Positions 1 through 8,225 of a DNA stretch of 39,473 bases are shown in pieces. The DNA is from Pseudocolwellia sp. AS88 (GTDB taxonomy: Bacteria > Pseudomonadota > Gammaproteobacteria > Enterobacterales > Alteromonadaceae). The stretch spans positions 1 through 39,473 of the forward strand of contig NZ_JAUPEC010000032.1 in assembly GCF_030551755.1 (NCBI RefSeq), written 5' to 3'. Each line of letters begins with the position of its first letter. The stretch's first letter is position 1. Both the position numbers and the translations under genes were made by a program. Under the pieces are notes generated by a model that saw nothing but the letters and a program-made list of their open reading frames with translations, was not told where the DNA came from and ran no database searches.

Positions 1-1246
1 ATTCGCTTCAGGTGTGAACGTATACGTACCGTTAGCATTAATCAATAAGCTACCAACACCTGAAATAGTGGCGGTATTACCCGCAACGTAAATCGTCGTA
101 TCACCTGTAACAACAAATTGAGTGACCGTAATAATGTCGCCATCAGGATCACTGTCGTTATCAAGAATATTACCGGTACTTGGCGTATCTTCTGTGACAG
201 CAATAGAGCTATCATCAACAGCTAAAGGAGCCTCGTTTACATCTATGATATTGCTGAAACTTAATATAGCTATGTCTGAGCTGCCCTGCCCATCACTAAT
301 GGTATAAGTTGTATTCGGTACCGAGCCGCTATAATCGGGAGCAGGAGTGAAGGTATAAGTGCCATTAGTATTAATCACCAAGGTACCGATACCAGTAATA
401 GTTGCTGTAGTACCAGCGCTGTAAATTGTGCTATCACCATCTACCAAAAATTGAGTAACCTCAAGGGTGTCGCCATCTGCATCACTATCATTTGCTAATA
501 CGGTACCACTTGTCGGTATATTTTCAGTTACTGAAATTGGGCCATCGTCAACCGCAATAGGGGCATCATTTATATTAACAATATCATTAAAACTTAAAAT
601 AGCATTACCAGTTCCACTGTTACCATCGCTTACTGTATAAGTACTGTTTGGAATAGAACCAGAATAATTTGCCACGGGAGTAAAAGTGTAACTACCATTA
701 GCATTGATAACCAATGTACCAACACCTGAAATTGTTGCGGTACTCCCAGCACTATAAACCGTTGCAGACCCTGCAATCACAAACTCTGTGACGCTCAGGC
801 TGTCACCATCAGGATCACTGTCATTAGTAAGAACATTGCCATTAACTGCAATATCTTCAGTAACCGTAATAGGTCCATCATCAACAGCCACAGGTGCATC
901 ATTGACAGCGGTAATATTATTAAAACGTAAAACAGCGGTGTCGGTACTATTGCCATCCGTTATGGTATAAGTTGTATTAGGTACTGACCCAGTGTAATTA
1001 GACGTAGGCGTAAAGATATAACTACCATCACTATTAATAGTTAAGGTACCTACACCTGATATGCTCGCAGTATCGCCAGCGTTATAATTTGTTCCATTGC
1101 CACTAACTACAAATTGAGTAACAGTAAGATTATCGCCATCTGCATCAGTGTCATTAGTAAGTACATTTCCACTACTAATAACATCTTCAGTTACATTAAT
1201 AGGACCATCGTCAACAGCAATAGGCGCATCATCTACAGGGTTCACG
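1..1246 (-). repeat. Tandem 333-bp (111-residue) coding repeats of the adhesin
   Basis: Equivalent positions fall at 248, 581 and 914, giving an exact 333-bp period in frame with the adhesin. Units are roughly 914-1246, 581-913 and 248-580, with a further partial unit at 1-247 continuing beyond the edge. The units are diverged at nucleotide level but share the order VTED...NDSDxDGD...VTQF...SGVGTL...NGSYTFTP...SVPNTTYT. The domain upstream (1247-1600) is a related but different type. Confidence 0.85.
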
Positions 1247-3846
1247 TCAATCACTGCTTTTGCTACAAGAGAATTTGACTCACCATCGTTAACAGTTACT
1301 TCAATATTACGTGTTGTTGTTCCTGGATTATCTCCTGTATTTTCAAACTCAATGGTTTGAATGACTAACATGTAGTCTTCAGATGTTGCAGAGCCTGATA
1401 AAGTGACTATGGTATCTGTTCGAGTGTAAGTAATTCCGCTTGCTAAAGTGCCACTAGTTGCTGCACTTCCATTTACCAGTAATCTATCTTCTGTTTGCGG
1501 ATTAGCCAATACAATAGAAGCCGATTCCATATTAGTATCATCTTCATCACTAATATCGATATCTGGCGACGAAATAGCAACTGGAGAACCATTTTCCGTG
1601 AAGGTATTATTAAAGTTATATTCTGTACTTCTTGTGAAAAGTTGGAAGTCATCAAAGATTACTCTTCCACCATCAGTATCATAGATATATATACGAAGTT
1701 GATAATCAGTGTTTTCGGTAATTTCGAATTTATCGATGTTAGAAAAAACACCATTATAATAAGCATTATCAGAATAATCGTGACTGCTCACTGTGGCTTG
1801 ATAATCTTCAACTAACGTATTAGATGTAACAAAACCATTGGATGAAATATCTATCGATATTTTGTAACCCGTTGTCTCAACCCAATCAGCATTATATATA
1901 GCACTAATATCAACAGGATTAGTAAATATTGCTGCCGTTGTAAAACCATACTGAACATAATCGTTATTATTTCTAGCTTCAGCTAAATCAGCACTATCTG
2001 CCCCACTAATGTCAACTCGAGTATTATCATAATAGCCATTAATGCCAGCACCAAAAACTTCATCTTCAGCACTAACAACACTACCACTATTAAAATTACC
2101 TCCTGATGGAGTATTTGCTGGTGAATTATGCTCCCATGCAACCGCTGTACTTAAGTTCCCTTCACCATTTAAATATACTTCAGGTACAGCATTACCTTCT
2201 AGGCTAAGTTTCACTCCACCATCAGATTCAGTTCCGCCACCATCAGCACCTAATGTAATATTGCTGCTTATCGCGGAAGCATGGATATATGAACCGCCGC
2301 CGCCGCCGCCGCCATTACCACCTGCAGCTCCACCACCTGAATAACCACCACCACCACCAGAAAATGATGGCGACGCGCCACCGCCACCAGTAAAGCCACG
2401 GCCACCATCAGATCCGCTTAAATCACCTGTACCACCATTAACTAAAGTAACACCATCACTTGGAGTAAGATCTGCTGCGCCGCCACCGACGCCTTGACCA
2501 GACTCGCCAGCTGAATTTATACCACCACCACCAGAGCCTGCTGCATTGGCTGTTCCACCCCCACCACTACCATTACTACCCGCAGTACCACCACCAACTC
2601 CAACACCTGCATCACCGGTTGTAGCATTATTACCACCAAGCCCAGGACTATTTGCTAAAAGCGAATCATCACCACCGCCACCAGCGCCAGCAACTAAGAC
2701 TAAAATATCATCTATGAAAACACCTGTACTACCACCTCCACCCGCACTGGATGCAGTTGCACCTTCATCAACAGGGTTGCCAGCTTCACCTACAACAAAT
2801 CGAACAATTTGCCCTGCTGTAACATTAAAGGTACCTGTTACCGTTGCACCTTCACCACCATCTGAACCACTGCCGTTACCACCATCGCCACCACGAATAG
2901 TGATAGTAAGTGGACCGTCTGCAGTTACAACATATTCACCTGTTTGAGCACCTATAGTATTAACAGGTGTTGTTGTAGCTAATGTGCCTGAATAATCATC
3001 CGCACTTATAGCTGCATGCGTAATTTCACCTTTATGAATTTCAAGGTCCCAATCACCGCCCTGACTTTCTGCACCTGTAATATCGTCTGATGCGGCAATA
3101 TCAGCTTTTGTGATATTCGCCAGCGCATCTATAGCTTCACCCCCTGCCTCACCTTCAGCAAAGTTACAACCATAAATGAGCATATCGCCATCTTCAGACA
3201 GGCTTTGACCTATAAGTGTAAATAACGCCGCTTGTTCACCTTTAATCGAATCTGCAGTTACTTCAGTACCAGCAATAGATAAAGTACCTTGTTCACCATG
3301 ACTAAGAATATGAATCGCATCAATATCAACTCTGTCAGCTAAGACATCAGCTATTTGTTCAATTCCGCCTTTTTCAGGATCAATAAATATCACTTCAATA
3401 TTAGGATCTAATGCTGCCGCTAGTTGGTCTGCGTTGTCGATACCTAAATCTATAAAAGCGATTTCAACACGAGTATTGTCTGTAGAATCGTCATTTGAAT
3501 TAACAACAATGTCATCATTGTTTACTGTCTCATTCCCCTCTTCATCAGCACGATTTGATGCTGCTGGTAATGGGGTGTCTACAACTCGACTTTCATCATC
3601 TGACAAGACAGTTTCACTGTTAGGGAAAGTTTGATCTTCGGAAAGAAATTTGTCAGAAATAAAGGCATTAACTTGTGCGTCGACAACTTGCTCGGTAGCA
3701 ACATCAACGGCAGTTACAGCACCTGCTGCATCGAACATAAAACGAGGTTCAAGAGCAACAGAATGACCGTAGCGAGTCTTGTTTTCAGTTTTTTTATTTT
3801 CTGAAGTTTCAGTGTGTTTTTTAAATAGCTTGGAAATGAGATTCAT
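1..3846 (-). CDS. Giant surface adhesin, N-terminal part (DUF4347, Gly-rich region, Ca-type repeats), partial
   Basis: The frame stays open for 1282 codons from an ATG at 3846 and runs off the left edge, so the C-terminus (where a secretion signal would be) is missing. Residues 32-41 read LEPRFMFDAA, the motif that opens many giant DUF4347 adhesins. A DUF4347 domain follows at about 124-290, with IHILSHG, MLIYGCN and ADIAASDDITGA. A strongly glycine-rich region covers about 296-540 (nt 2230-2960), and a beta-rich lectin-like stretch about 540-760. From about residue 860 the protein consists of cadherin/VCBS-like repeats with the VTED, NDSDxDGD and TYTFTP signatures; D and N clusters imply calcium binding. 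The role is probably attachment or biofilm formation after type I secretion, which is family inference. Codons are normal for the region. AGGA lies 11 nt upstream of the ATG, a rather long spacing. Confidence 0.85.
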   Translation of the reverse strand, partial: MNLISKLFKKHTETSENKKTENKTRYGHSVALEPRFMFDAAGAVTAVDVATEQVVDAQVNAFISDKFLSEDQTFPNSETVLSDDESRVVDTPLPAASNRADEEGNETVNNDDIVVNSNDDSTDNTRVEIAFIDLGIDNADQLAAALDPNIEVIFIDPEKGGIEQIADVLADRVDIDAIHILSHGEQGTLSIAGTEVTADSIKGEQAALFTLIGQSLSEDGDMLIYGCNFAEGEAGGEAIDALANITKADIAASDDITGAESQGGDWDLEIHKGEITHAAISADDYSGTLATTTPVNTIGAQTGEYVVTADGPLTITIRGGDGGNGSGSDGGEGATVTGTFNVTAGQIVRFVVGEAGNPVDEGATASSAGGGGSTGVFIDDILVLVAGAGGGGDDSLLANSPGLGGNNATTGDAGVGVGGGTAGSNGSGGGGTANAAGSGGGGINSAGESGQGVGGGAADLTPSDGVTLVNGGTGDLSGSDGGRGFTGGGGASPSFSGGGGGYSGGGAAGGNGGGGGGGSYIHASAISSNITLGADGGGTESDGGVKLSLEGNAVPEVYLNGEGNLSTAVAWEHNSPANTPSGGNFNSGSVVSAEDEVFGAGINGYYDNTRVDISGADSADLAEARNNNDYVQYGFTTAAIFTNPVDISAIYNADWVETTGYKISIDISSNGFVTSNTLVEDYQATVSSHDYSDNAYYNGVFSNIDKFEITENTDYQLRIYIYDTDGGRVIFDDFQLFTRSTEYNFNNTFTENGSPVAISSPDIDISDEDDTNMESASIVLANPQTEDRLLVNGSAATSGTLASGITYTRTDTIVTLSGSATSEDYMLVIQTIEFENTGDNPGTTTRNIEVTVNDGESNSLVAKAVIDVNPVDDAPIAVDDGPINVTEDVISSGNVLTNDTDADGDNLTVTQFVVSGNGTNYNAGDTASISGVGTLTINSDGSYIFTPTSNYTGSVPNTTYTITDGNSTDTAVLRFNNITAVNDAPVAVDDGPITVTEDIAVNGNVLTNDSDPDGDSLSVTEFVIAGSATVYSAGSTATISGVGTLVINANGSYTFTPVANYSGSIPNSTYTVSDGNSGTGNAILSFNDIVNINDAPIAVDDGPISVTENIPTSGTVLANDSDADGDTLEVTQFLVDGDSTIYSAGTTATITGIGTLVINTNGTYTFTPAPDYSGSVPNTTYTISDGQGSSDIAILSFSNIIDVNEAPLAVDDSSIAVTEDTPSTGNILDNDSDPDGDIITVTQFVVTGDTTIYVAGNTATISGVGSLLINANGTYTFTPEAN

Positions 3847-4516
3847 AAGTTTACATATCCTTATATGTTCTAACAATTTGAGTATAGCTTTGATCTCTAT
3901 TTAAGCTAGAAAATGGACAGGTTAAAGGTGAACCTATCAAAACAACCCATTAACACACTGTTTTATAAGTAAATAATTTATTTAAACAAATCAATTTAAA
4001 TAGATTTAATGATTAATATTCATTCTATTTCTATCCTTCTATTTTATGACAATATAGATTCAACAAAGCAGATCAAAAAACAATATTTATATCTGCTTAT
4101 AAGCAAAAATCAAATCGTAAATATTCAGTAAAACCTTCATATTTTACTTGTGTATTTAACGACTATCTTTTGAATAAAGTTGTGTGGAAATTAATCGAAT
4201 AAATCATCATATTCAATTCATCTCCCTTTGTTTGTATTGTTATTCGTCTTACTCATCACATATCATTCATTAATTAAAAACAACAAACAATTGGCACAAC
4301 CAGTTTATGTGAGCTTGTTTTATATACAAGAAATTCTCCTCCTTCAAAACAAACCAAGTTGCCAAAGGGCTTAATATTGACAGGCGTTTAATGCGCAGGT
4401 TACTATCGATACAATAATAATTTGAAAGCTTCAGCTTCGAGTGAATTATCTTTTTCTAATATAAGAAAGCATTTAATTCCCTACCTTTTAAACAAACTGA
4501 CTTAGGCGCAAAATAA
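3847..4516. other. Divergent intergenic region between adhesin and NRAMP-like gene
   Basis: This is a 670-bp AT-rich gap with no convincing ORF or RNA gene. It must hold the promoters of both divergent genes. On the plus strand a sigma70-like pair is visible at 4377-4406 (listed separately). Around 4290-4309 there is an ATTGG/AACCA inverted pair that could be an operator half-site set, but it is too short to assign. I see no recognisable riboswitch. Confidence 0.5.
4377..4406 (+). promoter_or_regulatory. Candidate sigma70 promoter for the NRAMP-like/manA unit
   Basis: A perfect -35 box TTGACA (4377-4382) is followed after 18 bp by TACTAT (4401-4406), a four-of-six match to TATAAT. It lies about 110 bp upstream of the ATG at 4517. 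The match is by eye only. Confidence 0.4.
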
Positions 4517-5776
4517 ATGAATAAAAACAGCAGCATGAGCAACATGAAGACATTCTTCAAATCACTACTACCGGGGATATTTTTATTTGGTTTTACTGTA
4601 GGTACAGGTAGCGTTACAGCTATGGCAAAAGCCGGTGCAGATTACGGAATGTCTTTATTGTGGACAATATTTATATCTTGCGCGATAACCTATTTCCTCA
4701 TTCACCTATTTGGTAAATTCACCCTAGTAACTGGCTTGACCGCATTACAATCTTTCAAAAAACATATTCATCCTGCTGTCAGTTTATTCTTTATTGTCTC
4801 CTTAACGACACAAGTATGTGGGAGTGTTATAGGTGTAATGGGGATTTTGGCTGACGTTTGTTATGAATGGTCGAAAAACTTTATTGATGGTGGTATATCC
4901 TCGCTCTATTTTGCGATATTTTTTATCACCTTTGTTTATGTGATTTTTTTAATAGGTAAAACTGAAGTTTTTGAAAAGGTATTAGCGATTTTTGTCGCTA
5001 TTATGTCGGTCTGTTTTTTAATTAACTTTATTATTTTAATGCCGCCAGCGATGGAAATTTTAAACGGAATGGTACCTAATGTGCCAGACACAGGATCAGA
5101 TAAAAACGCATTCCTTGTAATCGCTTCAATGGTTGGTACTACGGTATTTTCAGGATTATTTATATTACGTACCATCTTAGTTAAAGAAGCAGGCTGGACA
5201 ATGGCTGACTTAAAAACACAAAATAGAGATGCCTTATTTTCCGCCTTTTTAATGTTTATTGTTAGTACGTCGATTATGGCTGCGGCCGCAGGTTCATTGT
5301 TTATTCAAGGAATTACACTCACTAACGTTACTCAAATGATTTATTTATTAGAACCTTTAGCGGGTGCAGCTGCTGTAGCAATATTTACTATTGGTTTAAT
5401 TGCTGCGGGTGTGTCTTCACAATTTCCTAATGTTGCATTACTTCCTTGGCTTTTAGATGACTTTCATCAACGTAAACCTAATTTAAAAAGACCTAGCTAC
5501 CGAATTATTGCTTTAGTTATATCTTCATTAGGTTTAATCGTACCAATTTTTAATGCAAAACCTATTGCAATAATGGTGAGTTCTCAAGCTTTTGGAGCTT
5601 TATTATTGCCTGCCACTGTTGCTTGTATTTCTTATATGGGCAATAAAAAGTCATTGATGGGTGAATACAAATTCTCAAATATAACTAATGTTATTTTGTC
5701 TCTAATATTCATCTTCTCTTTGGTGATGAGCTATATGAGCTACAATGGCATAATGTCTACACTACAAGCTCTTTAA
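4517..5776 (+). CDS. Non-canonical NRAMP-family-like membrane transporter
   Basis: A 419-residue, very hydrophobic protein with about 11 predicted membrane segments. The first segment (LPGIFLFGF...GADYGMSLLW) aligns by eye with TM1 of NRAMP metal transporters. However, the metal-binding DPGN is replaced by GTGS, and the TM6 MPH motif is absent (VGTTVFSGLF at about residues 227-236). A canonical manganese/iron transporter is therefore unlikely. The substrate may be another ion or an organic solute; I do not assign one. It sits 32 bp upstream of manA on the same strand, so the two are probably one operon. The start at 4517 has only a weak AGG-containing Shine-Dalgarno, and in-frame ATGs at codons 7 and 10 are alternatives. 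Confidence 0.7.
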   Translation: MNKNSSMSNMKTFFKSLLPGIFLFGFTVGTGSVTAMAKAGADYGMSLLWTIFISCAITYFLIHLFGKFTLVTGLTALQSFKKHIHPAVSLFFIVSLTTQVCGSVIGVMGILADVCYEWSKNFIDGGISSLYFAIFFITFVYVIFLIGKTEVFEKVLAIFVAIMSVCFLINFIILMPPAMEILNGMVPNVPDTGSDKNAFLVIASMVGTTVFSGLFILRTILVKEAGWTMADLKTQNRDALFSAFLMFIVSTSIMAAAAGSLFIQGITLTNVTQMIYLLEPLAGAAAVAIFTIGLIAAGVSSQFPNVALLPWLLDDFHQRKPNLKRPSYRIIALVISSLGLIVPIFNAKPIAIMVSSQAFGALLLPATVACISYMGNKKSLMGEYKFSNITNVILSLIFIFSLVMSYMSYNGIMSTLQAL

Positions 5777-5808
5777 AAATATTTAACCTGAAAACTGGAA
5801 TCCTAACT

Positions 5809-6885
5809 ATGAATCAAATAATCAAGTTCTCCGCTAATCGTGTTTGGCGAACCTATCAAGGCGGTAAGCTGCTCGATATGATTGAAGGGAAAGAAACACC
5901 TCAAGACTCAAGCTTCCCTGAGGACTGGATTGGCTCGACGGTAGAAGCACGTAATGTAGGTCGCGAACATATCACTGAAGGTTTAGCTATGGTGAAAGAT
6001 GAAGACGGACAGTTAGTCCCTTTTCGTGATTTATTAGAGAAAAATCAAGATTATTTTTTAGGTGAAAATGTTGATGGTAAGCGTTCTATGGAAGATATCC
6101 CTTTAGTTAAATATTTAGACAGTTCAACACGCTTACATTTTCAAGCGCATCCAACACGTGAGTTTGCACAAGAGCGCTTAGGTTTGCCACGTGGTAAAAC
6201 TGAAGCTTATGTGATTATTGAAACTCGTGAAGATATTAGCGATCCATATATTTATGCAGGATTTCAACGTTCTCCTGATCGTGAGCAACTTAAAGAATGG
6301 ATTGAAACCCAAGATATAGCTTCTATTGAAAGTTGTTTTGATCGTATTCCTGTAAAAACAGGTGATGTATTTTTAATTCCAGGTGGTCGCCCTCACGCTT
6401 TAGGTGAAGGCATACTTATGCTTGAAATTATGGAGCCTTCAGATCTAGCCGTTAGGTTTGAATTTGAACGTTGTGGCTATGTTATTCCTGAGCAAGCACG
6501 CTTTATGGGTAAAGGTATTGAAACCGCATTAGATGTATTCAATTTTGATCCTGTCCCACCTGAAACTGTAGATGCTGAGTTCCGCTGTGCGCCTAAAGTT
6601 ATTTCTACAGATGGTCAAGGTAACAATCTTGAAGAGTTAATAGGTTCAGACAAAACTTCTTGTTTCACTATTAAAAGAGCATCGGTAAAGGGTAGCTTCG
6701 CACGTGAAGAAGAAGCTTTCTTTTATGGTGTTGTTGTTGAAGGTGAAGGTACATTTACTGTTGGCGATGAAGTGGTTAATCTGAAGCGTTTTGACCGTTT
6801 TTTCTGCCCTGCTGGTGTTAAAGCTTTTGAATATCTATCAGAATCTGGCATGACGGTTCTAGAGTGTTACCCTGGTAATATTTAG
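5809..6885 (+). CDS. manA: Mannose-6-phosphate isomerase, class I
   Basis: Interconverts mannose 6-phosphate and fructose 6-phosphate (EC 5.3.1.8) in the cytoplasm. The 358-residue cupin protein shows the type I zinc ligands by pattern: Q112 and H114 in HFQAHPTREFA, E132 in RGKTEAY, and H196 in PGGRPHALGEG. The EIMEPSDLAVRFE segment that follows is typical of the family. It follows the NRAMP-like gene by 32 bp and converges on the PL7 gene, sharing a bidirectional terminator. It may channel mannose from mixed algal polysaccharides into glycolysis; alginate itself is not degraded through mannose 6-phosphate, so a direct role in alginate use is not implied. Confidence 0.88.
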   Translation: MNQIIKFSANRVWRTYQGGKLLDMIEGKETPQDSSFPEDWIGSTVEARNVGREHITEGLAMVKDEDGQLVPFRDLLEKNQDYFLGENVDGKRSMEDIPLVKYLDSSTRLHFQAHPTREFAQERLGLPRGKTEAYVIIETREDISDPYIYAGFQRSPDREQLKEWIETQDIASIESCFDRIPVKTGDVFLIPGGRPHALGEGILMLEIMEPSDLAVRFEFERCGYVIPEQARFMGKGIETALDVFNFDPVPPETVDAEFRCAPKVISTDGQGNNLEELIGSDKTSCFTIKRASVKGSFAREEEAFFYGVVVEGEGTFTVGDEVVNLKRFDRFFCPAGVKAFEYLSESGMTVLECYPGNI

Positions 6886-6908
6886 ATAATATTATTTCAC
6901 TGAATATC

Positions 6909-6939
6909 AAAAAGGCTTTGTTTACAACAAAGCCTTTTT
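6909..6939. terminator. Bidirectional terminator between manA and PL7 gene
   Basis: A 10-12 bp stem AAAGGCTTTG (6911-6920) / CAAAGCCTTT (6928-6937) with a 7-nt loop. An A-run lies on the left and a T-run on the right, so it can serve both convergent genes. Confidence 0.85.
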
Positions 6940-7004
6940 ATTTGTCTGCACTACACCGAGTAATTTCAAAAAAATAACCTAAGCTCAGGCTATTTGTTCA
7001 TAAT

Positions 7005-8093
7005 TTATTTTTCAGGCGTTCTAGCTAAACCTGTAACTAAACGCGTAAAAGTTACTTGAGCATAATCGCCATTGGCTTTATCTGTCTCCCAATCACCTGT
7101 CCCTGCACAATTTGCATACCAGATACCAGGAGCATCTTTAGTACTACATTGGTTATATGCGCCAGCTTTAAAGAAGTGTAAATCGCCTGTATAGCCATGT
7201 GGGTGATCAAGCTCATCAACTTTACCATTTGCGTCTATATTATCAGCAAGGTTAATCTCAAATTTAGTTTCACCATGACGCTCATTGCTAAAAGTTAAAT
7301 ACATGGTATTTTCATATACATTCACTTCATAGCTGAAAGCTTCATTAAGCGCTATACCTTGTTCACCTGGCTCATCTCCAGAGATCCATGGTTTACCCCA
7401 AACAACATAGCTTATATCTTGTCTATTTGGGTTTTCTTTCTCTAAGTTACGTTCATAATTCCAAAATACAGAACCATATTCGTTACCCGGTAATTTTTTA
7501 TAGTAAATTTTTAAAGGTTCGTTACCCCAACCATATCCTTCACCTTCAGCAACTAAAGCTTTACTTTTACCTGCATGAATTTGTCCTACAACTACCGAAA
7601 ACGCTGGTGGTTTTTCAGGGTATTTAGCACGTTTAGCTACATGGTTAACTTTAAGAGTAGCCTGTAAGTTTCCACCTACTTGCGCGAACTCGTTAGTTTT
7701 TGTGTGTGCTTTTAAGGCAAAATTATTTGAGTAATCGTATGGTGCAACACCTTCTTTACCCAGTAATTGATGAAGTTCACTACGAGTATTACTTGAATTA
7801 GGTGTAGTAAAAGCTTTGTTTGGCACAGCAAACACCATATTGCCTTCATCATCTAAGAAGAAGTAATCAGGGTGTTGATAACTTTGAATGTCTTTTACGC
7901 TGATTTCATCTACTTTCCCATCGTTATTAATATCGGTAGGAATAGTAATTTTCCATTTACTCAGATCGAATTTATCAGCAGGCACCATGGCACGTTTTTC
8001 AGTAACATCATTTGTTGTGTTACATGCAGATAGCGCTAAAGCACCTAGTATTACTATGCCACAAGGCACTAGTTTAATTTTTAAGTTAGTCAT
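7005..8093 (-). CDS. Alginate lyase, polysaccharide lyase family 7, lipoprotein (QIH type)
   Basis: Cleaves alginate by beta-elimination (EC 4.2.2.3 or 4.2.2.11). The 362-residue protein has a lipoprotein signal with lipobox LSAC (Cys24). The three PL7 core motifs are present: RSELHQLL (104-111), QIH (171-173) and FFKAGAYNQ (307-315). QIH rather than QVH is associated in the family with polyG or polyMG preference. DINNDGKVDE (54-63) resembles an EF-hand-like calcium loop. It is about 55-60 percent identical by eye to the second PL7 at 14662-15786. It is downstream of the PL17 gene on the same strand, behind a hairpin. The lipobox suggests it stays anchored to a membrane. Confidence 0.93.
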   Translation of the reverse strand: MTNLKIKLVPCGIVILGALALSACNTTNDVTEKRAMVPADKFDLSKWKITIPTDINNDGKVDEISVKDIQSYQHPDYFFLDDEGNMVFAVPNKAFTTPNSSNTRSELHQLLGKEGVAPYDYSNNFALKAHTKTNEFAQVGGNLQATLKVNHVAKRAKYPEKPPAFSVVVGQIHAGKSKALVAEGEGYGWGNEPLKIYYKKLPGNEYGSVFWNYERNLEKENPNRQDISYVVWGKPWISGDEPGEQGIALNEAFSYEVNVYENTMYLTFSNERHGETKFEINLADNIDANGKVDELDHPHGYTGDLHFFKAGAYNQCSTKDAPGIWYANCAGTGDWETDKANGDYAQVTFTRLVTGLARTPEK

Positions 8094-8147
8094 TTAATCT
8101 CCATAATTATTGTTAGCTTCTATTAAATAGCCAATATCCTGTTATTG

Positions 8148-8182
8148 AAAAGAGGATTACCACGTAGTAGCAACCCTCTTTT
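8148..8182 (-). terminator. Hairpin between PL17 and PL7 genes
   Basis: Arms AAAAGAGGATT (8148-8158) and AACCCTCTTTT (8172-8182) form an 11-bp stem with one wobble pair and a 13-nt loop. It lies between the PL17 stop and the PL7 start and may attenuate read-through. The minus-strand T-run is short. Confidence 0.55.
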
Positions 8183-8225
8183 TTATTGTAATAAACAGCG
8201 GGGACAGCCCCTTTTAGAACAAAGC

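Noticed and set aside
1-1246. Regular repeat pattern considered as a CRISPR array
   Set aside because: The period is 333 bp, in frame and protein-coding, with no short identical repeats or spacers.
122-3634. Several plus-strand open frames of 60-133 codons, including proline-rich ones at 2042-2344 and 2546-2947
   Set aside because: They are antisense shadows of the adhesin; the proline runs are the complement of its glycine codons.
3847-4516. c-di-GMP (GEMM) riboswitch upstream of the adhesin
   Set aside because: I could not find the conserved core of that class in either strand.
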